Positions 5,766 to 8,520 of a DNA stretch of 8,520 bases are shown in pieces. The notes under the pieces are model-generated. The model saw nothing but the letters and a program-made list of their open reading frames with translations, was not told where the DNA came from and did no database searches. The stretch covers positions 1 through 8,520 of the forward strand of contig JAGVUH010000361.1 of assembly GCA_019136395.1 (NCBI GenBank), written 5' to 3'. The DNA is from Gammaproteobacteria bacterium. GTDB lineage: Bacteria; Pseudomonadota; Gammaproteobacteria; Chromatiales; Chromatiaceae. The number at the start of each line of letters is the position of its first letter. The stretch's first letter is position 1. A program made the translations under genes and the position numbers.

Positions 5766-6896
5766 CTAGGGCACCAGGGCCAGCAGGACGCCGGCGGCGA
5801 CGGCGGAGCCAATGACCCCGGCGACGTTGGGCCCCATGGCATGCATGAGCAGGAAGTTGTGGTGATCGACCTCCTGGCCCACCTTGTTGACCACCCGCGC
5901 CGCCATGGGCACGGCGGAGACCCCGGCGGCGCCGATGAGGGGATTGACCTGGCCACCGGTGAGGCGGTGCATGAGCTTGCCCATCAGCACCCCCGCCGCG
6001 GTGCCGATGGCGAAGGCCAGGGCACCCAGGACCAGGATGCCCAGGGTCTCCAGGGTCAGGAACTTGTCGGCGGAGAGCTTGGAGCCCACCGCCAGGCCGA
6101 GGAGCAGGGTGACGACGTTGATGATCTCGTTCTGGGCGGCGCGGCTGAGACGCTCCACCACCCCGGCCTCCCGCAGCAGGTTGCCAAGGGTGAGCATGCC
6201 AATGAGGGGCGCCGCCGAGGGCAGCAGCAGGGCGCAGAGGGCCAGGACCGCCAGGGGGAAGAGCAGCTTCTCCAGCCGCGACACCGGGCGCAACTGGGCC
6301 ATGACCACGGCGCGCTCCTCCCGGGTGGTGAGGGCGCGCATGATGGGCGGCTGGATGATCGGCACCAGGGCCATGTAGGAATAGGCCGCCACGGCGATGG
6401 CGCCGAGCAGGTCCGGGGCCAGGCGCGAGGCGAGGAAGATGGCGGTGGGCCCGTCCGCCCCGCCGATGATGGCGATGGAGGCGGCCTCGCGCAGGGTGAA
6501 GTCGAAGCCCGGGAGGGCGTTGAGGGCCAGGGCGCCGATGAGGGTGGCAAAGATGCCGAACTGGGCCGCCGCCCCCAGCAGCAGGGTCGAGGGCCGGGCG
6601 ATGAGGGCGCTGAAGTCGGTGAGGGCGCCCACGCCCATGAAGATCAGCAGGGGGAAGACCCCGGTCTCGATGCCGGCGGCGTAGATCAGACCGATGAGGC
6701 CCTCCGGACCGCCGATCCCCGCCAGGGGGATATTGCTGAGCAGGGCGCCAAAGCCGATGGGCACCAGGAGCAGGGGCTCGAACTTGCGGGTGATGGCCAG
6801 CCATATGAGCAGGCCACCGACGCCCATCATCAGAGCCTGACCCCACTCCAGGTTGGCAATCCCCATGGATTGCCAGAGCTTGAGGAGTTCGTCCAT
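5766..6896 (-). CDS. oadB: Sodium-pumping oxaloacetate decarboxylase, beta subunit
   Basis: Integral membrane subunit of the OadB/GcdB/MmdB family: it decarboxylates carboxybiotin delivered by the alpha subunit and couples this to Na+ export. The 376-residue protein is strongly hydrophobic with about nine or more membrane segments (e.g. 20-35, 40-60, 105-128, 165-182, 211-226, 284-305). It holds the diagnostic [15 protein letters not shown] segment with Asp148, equivalent to the essential Na+-site Asp203 of Klebsiella OadB, and the conserved C-terminal [21 protein letters not shown]. Length fits the shorter branch of the family (Klebsiella OadB is about 433). The start lies 3 nt after the oadA stop with no clear Shine-Dalgarno, so translation is probably coupled to oadA. 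GcdB or MmdB is the alternative, but the OadA partner settles the call. Confidence 0.95.
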   Translation of the reverse strand: MDELLKLWQSMGIANLEWGQALMMGVGGLLIWLAITRKFEPLLLVPIGFGALLSNIPLAGIGGPEGLIGLIYAAGIETGVFPLLIFMGVGALTDFSALIARPSTLLLGAAAQFGIFATLIGALALNALPGFDFTLREAASIAIIGGADGPTAIFLASRLAPDLLGAIAVAAYSYMALVPIIQPPIMRALTTREERAVVMAQLRPVSRLEKLLFPLAVLALCALLLPSAAPLIGMLTLGNLLREAGVVERLSRAAQNEIINVVTLLLGLAVGSKLSADKFLTLETLGILVLGALAFAIGTAAGVLMGKLMHRLTGGQVNPLIGAAGVSAVPMAARVVNKVGQEVDHHNFLLMHAMGPNVAGVIGSAVAAGVLLALVP

Positions 6897-6899
6897 GGC

Positions 6900-8520
6900 C
6901 TAGGCGAGCAGGATCAGGGCATCGCCGACCTGGACCCCATCGCCCTCCTTGACGCAGACCGTCTGGACGGTCCCCGCCGCCGGGGCGCGGATCTCGGTCT
7001 CCATCTTCATGGCCTCCAGGATCAGGAGCACCTCGCCGGACTGGACGGCCTGGCCTGGCTTGACCTTGAGCCTGACGATATGTCCCGCCAGGGGGGAAGG
7101 CACGGGGGTGCCGGCTGCCGGCCCGTGCGCACCGGGGGCACCGGACGGAGACGCAGCGGCGTGGGCCGAACCGCCGCCAGAGGGCGGGGCGGGATGACCC
7201 GGGGGATGCGCTGACGTCAGCAACGCGGTCCCTCCCCCACTGGCACTGACCTGGAGCGCACCCTGGGGACTGACCAGGACGTCATAGGCATGGCCATTGA
7301 CCTCGATGCGGTAGGCCTCGGGCCTGCCCGGGACCGGGGTAACGCCGGTGCTGCCCGGGCCGGCACCAGCACCGCCGCCACCAGTACCAGCACCGGTGCC
7401 GGCCTCGGGTCCACCGCCACCCGCCGCGACCGGCCCCGGCGCGGCTATGGGCGCAGCGGCGGCCGCGCGCTCCAGCCAGGGCGGTGGCTCGAAGGCAGCG
7501 GGGTTGCCCCGGTTCTCCAGGAACTTGAGCCCTACCTGCGGAAAGAGGGCATAGATCAGGACGTCGTCCACCACCGCCGGGGCCAGGGTGATGCCCTTGT
7601 CCCTGGCCAGCCCCTCCAGTTCGGTGGTGAGGCGGTCCATCTCCGGGCTCCCGGCGGTCTCCTTGGTGATGGACTGGTACCGCTCCCCGGTCAGGACGTT
7701 GAGCACCGCCTGGGTGCCGACGATCTGGGAGGTGGGGGTGACCAGGGCGATATAGCCCAGGTCCTCGCGCACCCGGGGGATCTCCGCCAGGACCTCGTCG
7801 AAACGGGCGCTGGCCCCCTGCTCCTTGAGCTGGCTCTCCATATTGGTGAGCATGCCGCCGGGGACCTGGGCGACCAGGATGCGCGAGTCGATGCCCTTGA
7901 GGGAGCCCTCGAACTTGGCGTACTTCTTGCGCACCTCCCGGAAGTAGGCGGCGATGCCCTCCAGGCGCTTGAGGTCCAGCCCGGTATCCCGCGGCGTGCC
8001 CTGGAGGATGGCGACCACCGACTCGGTAGGCGAATGGCCGTAGGTCATGCTCATGGAGGAGATGGCGGTGTCGACCATGTCGATCCCCGCCTCCGCCGCC
8101 TTGAGGATGGCGGCGGTGCTCATGCCGGTGGTGGCGTGGCACTGCATGGCGATGGGTACGGCGCAGGACTCCTTCAGGCGGCTGACCAGTTCCTCGGCCA
8201 CGTAGGGCTGCATCAGCCCAGCCATGTCCTTGATGCACAGGGAGTGGCTGCCCAGGTCCTCCAGGCGCCGGGCCATGTCCAGCCAGTACTGGAGGTCATG
8301 CACCGGGCTGACGGTATAGGACAGGGTCCCCTGGGCATGCTTGCCGCAGGCCAGGGTGGCGCTGATAGCCGCCCGGAAGTTCCGCAGGTCGTTCATGGCG
8401 TCGAAGATGCGGAAGACGTCCATGCCATTGTCCACCGCCCGCTCGACGAAACGCTGCACCACGTCGTCGGCATAGTGCCGGTAGCCGAGCAGGTTCTGGG
8501 CGCGCAGCAGCATCTGCTGC
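6900..8520 (-). CDS. oadA: Oxaloacetate decarboxylase alpha subunit (biotin carboxyltransferase), 5' end beyond window
   Basis: Cytoplasmic subunit moving CO2 from oxaloacetate to its own biotin, which then docks on OadB. The visible 539 residues (numbered from the Met at 8513) comprise the carboxyltransferase barrel from [14 protein letters not shown] to about 190, including the [10 protein letters not shown] lysine (Lys95, the metal-site carbamyl-lysine equivalent) and MTYGHSPTE. Then come the conserved carboxylase domain ([19 protein letters not shown], about 195-345), a Gly/Ala linker (about 347-397), a short folded segment ([15 protein letters not shown]), a second Pro/Gly/Ala linker (about 424-470), and a biotinyl domain with EAMKM (biotin on Lys503). 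By alignment to the Klebsiella lysine numbering, about 80 N-terminal residues are missing. At the first metal-ligand His position there is Gln124 (QCH instead of HCH). oadB follows; oadG, if present, would lie off the right edge. Confidence 0.95.
   Translation of the reverse strand, partial: QQMLLRAQNLLGYRHYADDVVQRFVERAVDNGMDVFRIFDAMNDLRNFRAAISATLACGKHAQGTLSYTVSPVHDLQYWLDMARRLEDLGSHSLCIKDMAGLMQPYVAEELVSRLKESCAVPIAMQCHATTGMSTAAILKAAEAGIDMVDTAISSMSMTYGHSPTESVVAILQGTPRDTGLDLKRLEGIAAYFREVRKKYAKFEGSLKGIDSRILVAQVPGGMLTNMESQLKEQGASARFDEVLAEIPRVREDLGYIALVTPTSQIVGTQAVLNVLTGERYQSITKETAGSPEMDRLTTELEGLARDKGITLAPAVVDDVLIYALFPQVGLKFLENRGNPAAFEPPPWLERAAAAAPIAAPGPVAAGGGGPEAGTGAGTGGGGAGAGPGSTGVTPVPGRPEAYRIEVNGHAYDVLVSPQGALQVSASGGGTALLTSAHPPGHPAPPSGGGSAHAAASPSGAPGAHGPAAGTPVPSPLAGHIVRLKVKPGQAVQSGEVLLILEAMKMETEIRAPAAGTVQTVCVKEGDGVQVGDALILLA

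Noticed and set aside
5742..7214. Long plus-strand open frame opposite oadB and oadA
   Set aside because: Antisense shadow typical of high-GC DNA: composition is Gly/Gln/Asp/His-rich with no recognisable domain, while the minus strand carries clear OadB and OadA motifs.
1..8520. Search for mobile elements, CRISPR arrays, tRNA/rRNA, toxin-antitoxin or defence genes
   Set aside because: None seen; gene order is the standard oadAB and yceD-rpmF-plsX-fabHDG-acpP-fabF arrangement with uniform high-GC coding style.

Overview
This window is a high-GC stretch of gammaproteobacterial chromosome with every recognisable gene on the minus strand. The gene order and protein features fit a gammaproteobacterium, possibly a purple sulfur bacterium of the Chromatiales; that placement is inferred from gene content and style, not from a marker search.

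Read in the direction of transcription (high to low coordinates), the window opens inside oadA (8520-6900), the biotin-carrying carboxyltransferase subunit of a membrane oxaloacetate decarboxylase. The sodium-pumping membrane subunit oadB (6896-5766) follows after 3 bases. A 272-bp intergenic stretch (5765-5494) holds an imperfect inverted repeat, a hairpin and a good sigma-70-like promoter. Next comes the classic fatty-acid and phospholipid cluster: yceD (DUF177), rpmF (ribosomal protein L32), plsX, fabH, fabD, fabG, acpP and the first 81 codons of fabF, which runs off the left edge. plsX/fabH overlap by 4 nt and fabD/fabG by 8 nt, indicating translational coupling. Gaps of about 110-130 bp precede fabD and acpP, and about 100 bp precede fabF. 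These gaps are where internal regulation would sit.

The two blocks do different work. OadA/OadB decarboxylate oxaloacetate and export Na+. The second block couples ribosome assembly (YceD, L32) to membrane lipid synthesis: PlsX makes acyl-phosphate from acyl-ACP, FabD loads malonyl onto ACP, FabH starts chains, FabG reduces and FabF elongates.

I found no mobile element, CRISPR array, tRNA/rRNA or undescribed multi-gene system. The window is largely conserved housekeeping sequence. The points most worth a second look are: a promoter that abuts the yceD start codon and implies a near-leaderless mRNA; a Gln in place of the first metal-ligand His of OadA; a G-tract cluster just upstream of fabD, which lacks a Shine-Dalgarno; a perfect palindrome over the putative acpP -10; and the structured intergenic element downstream of oadB.
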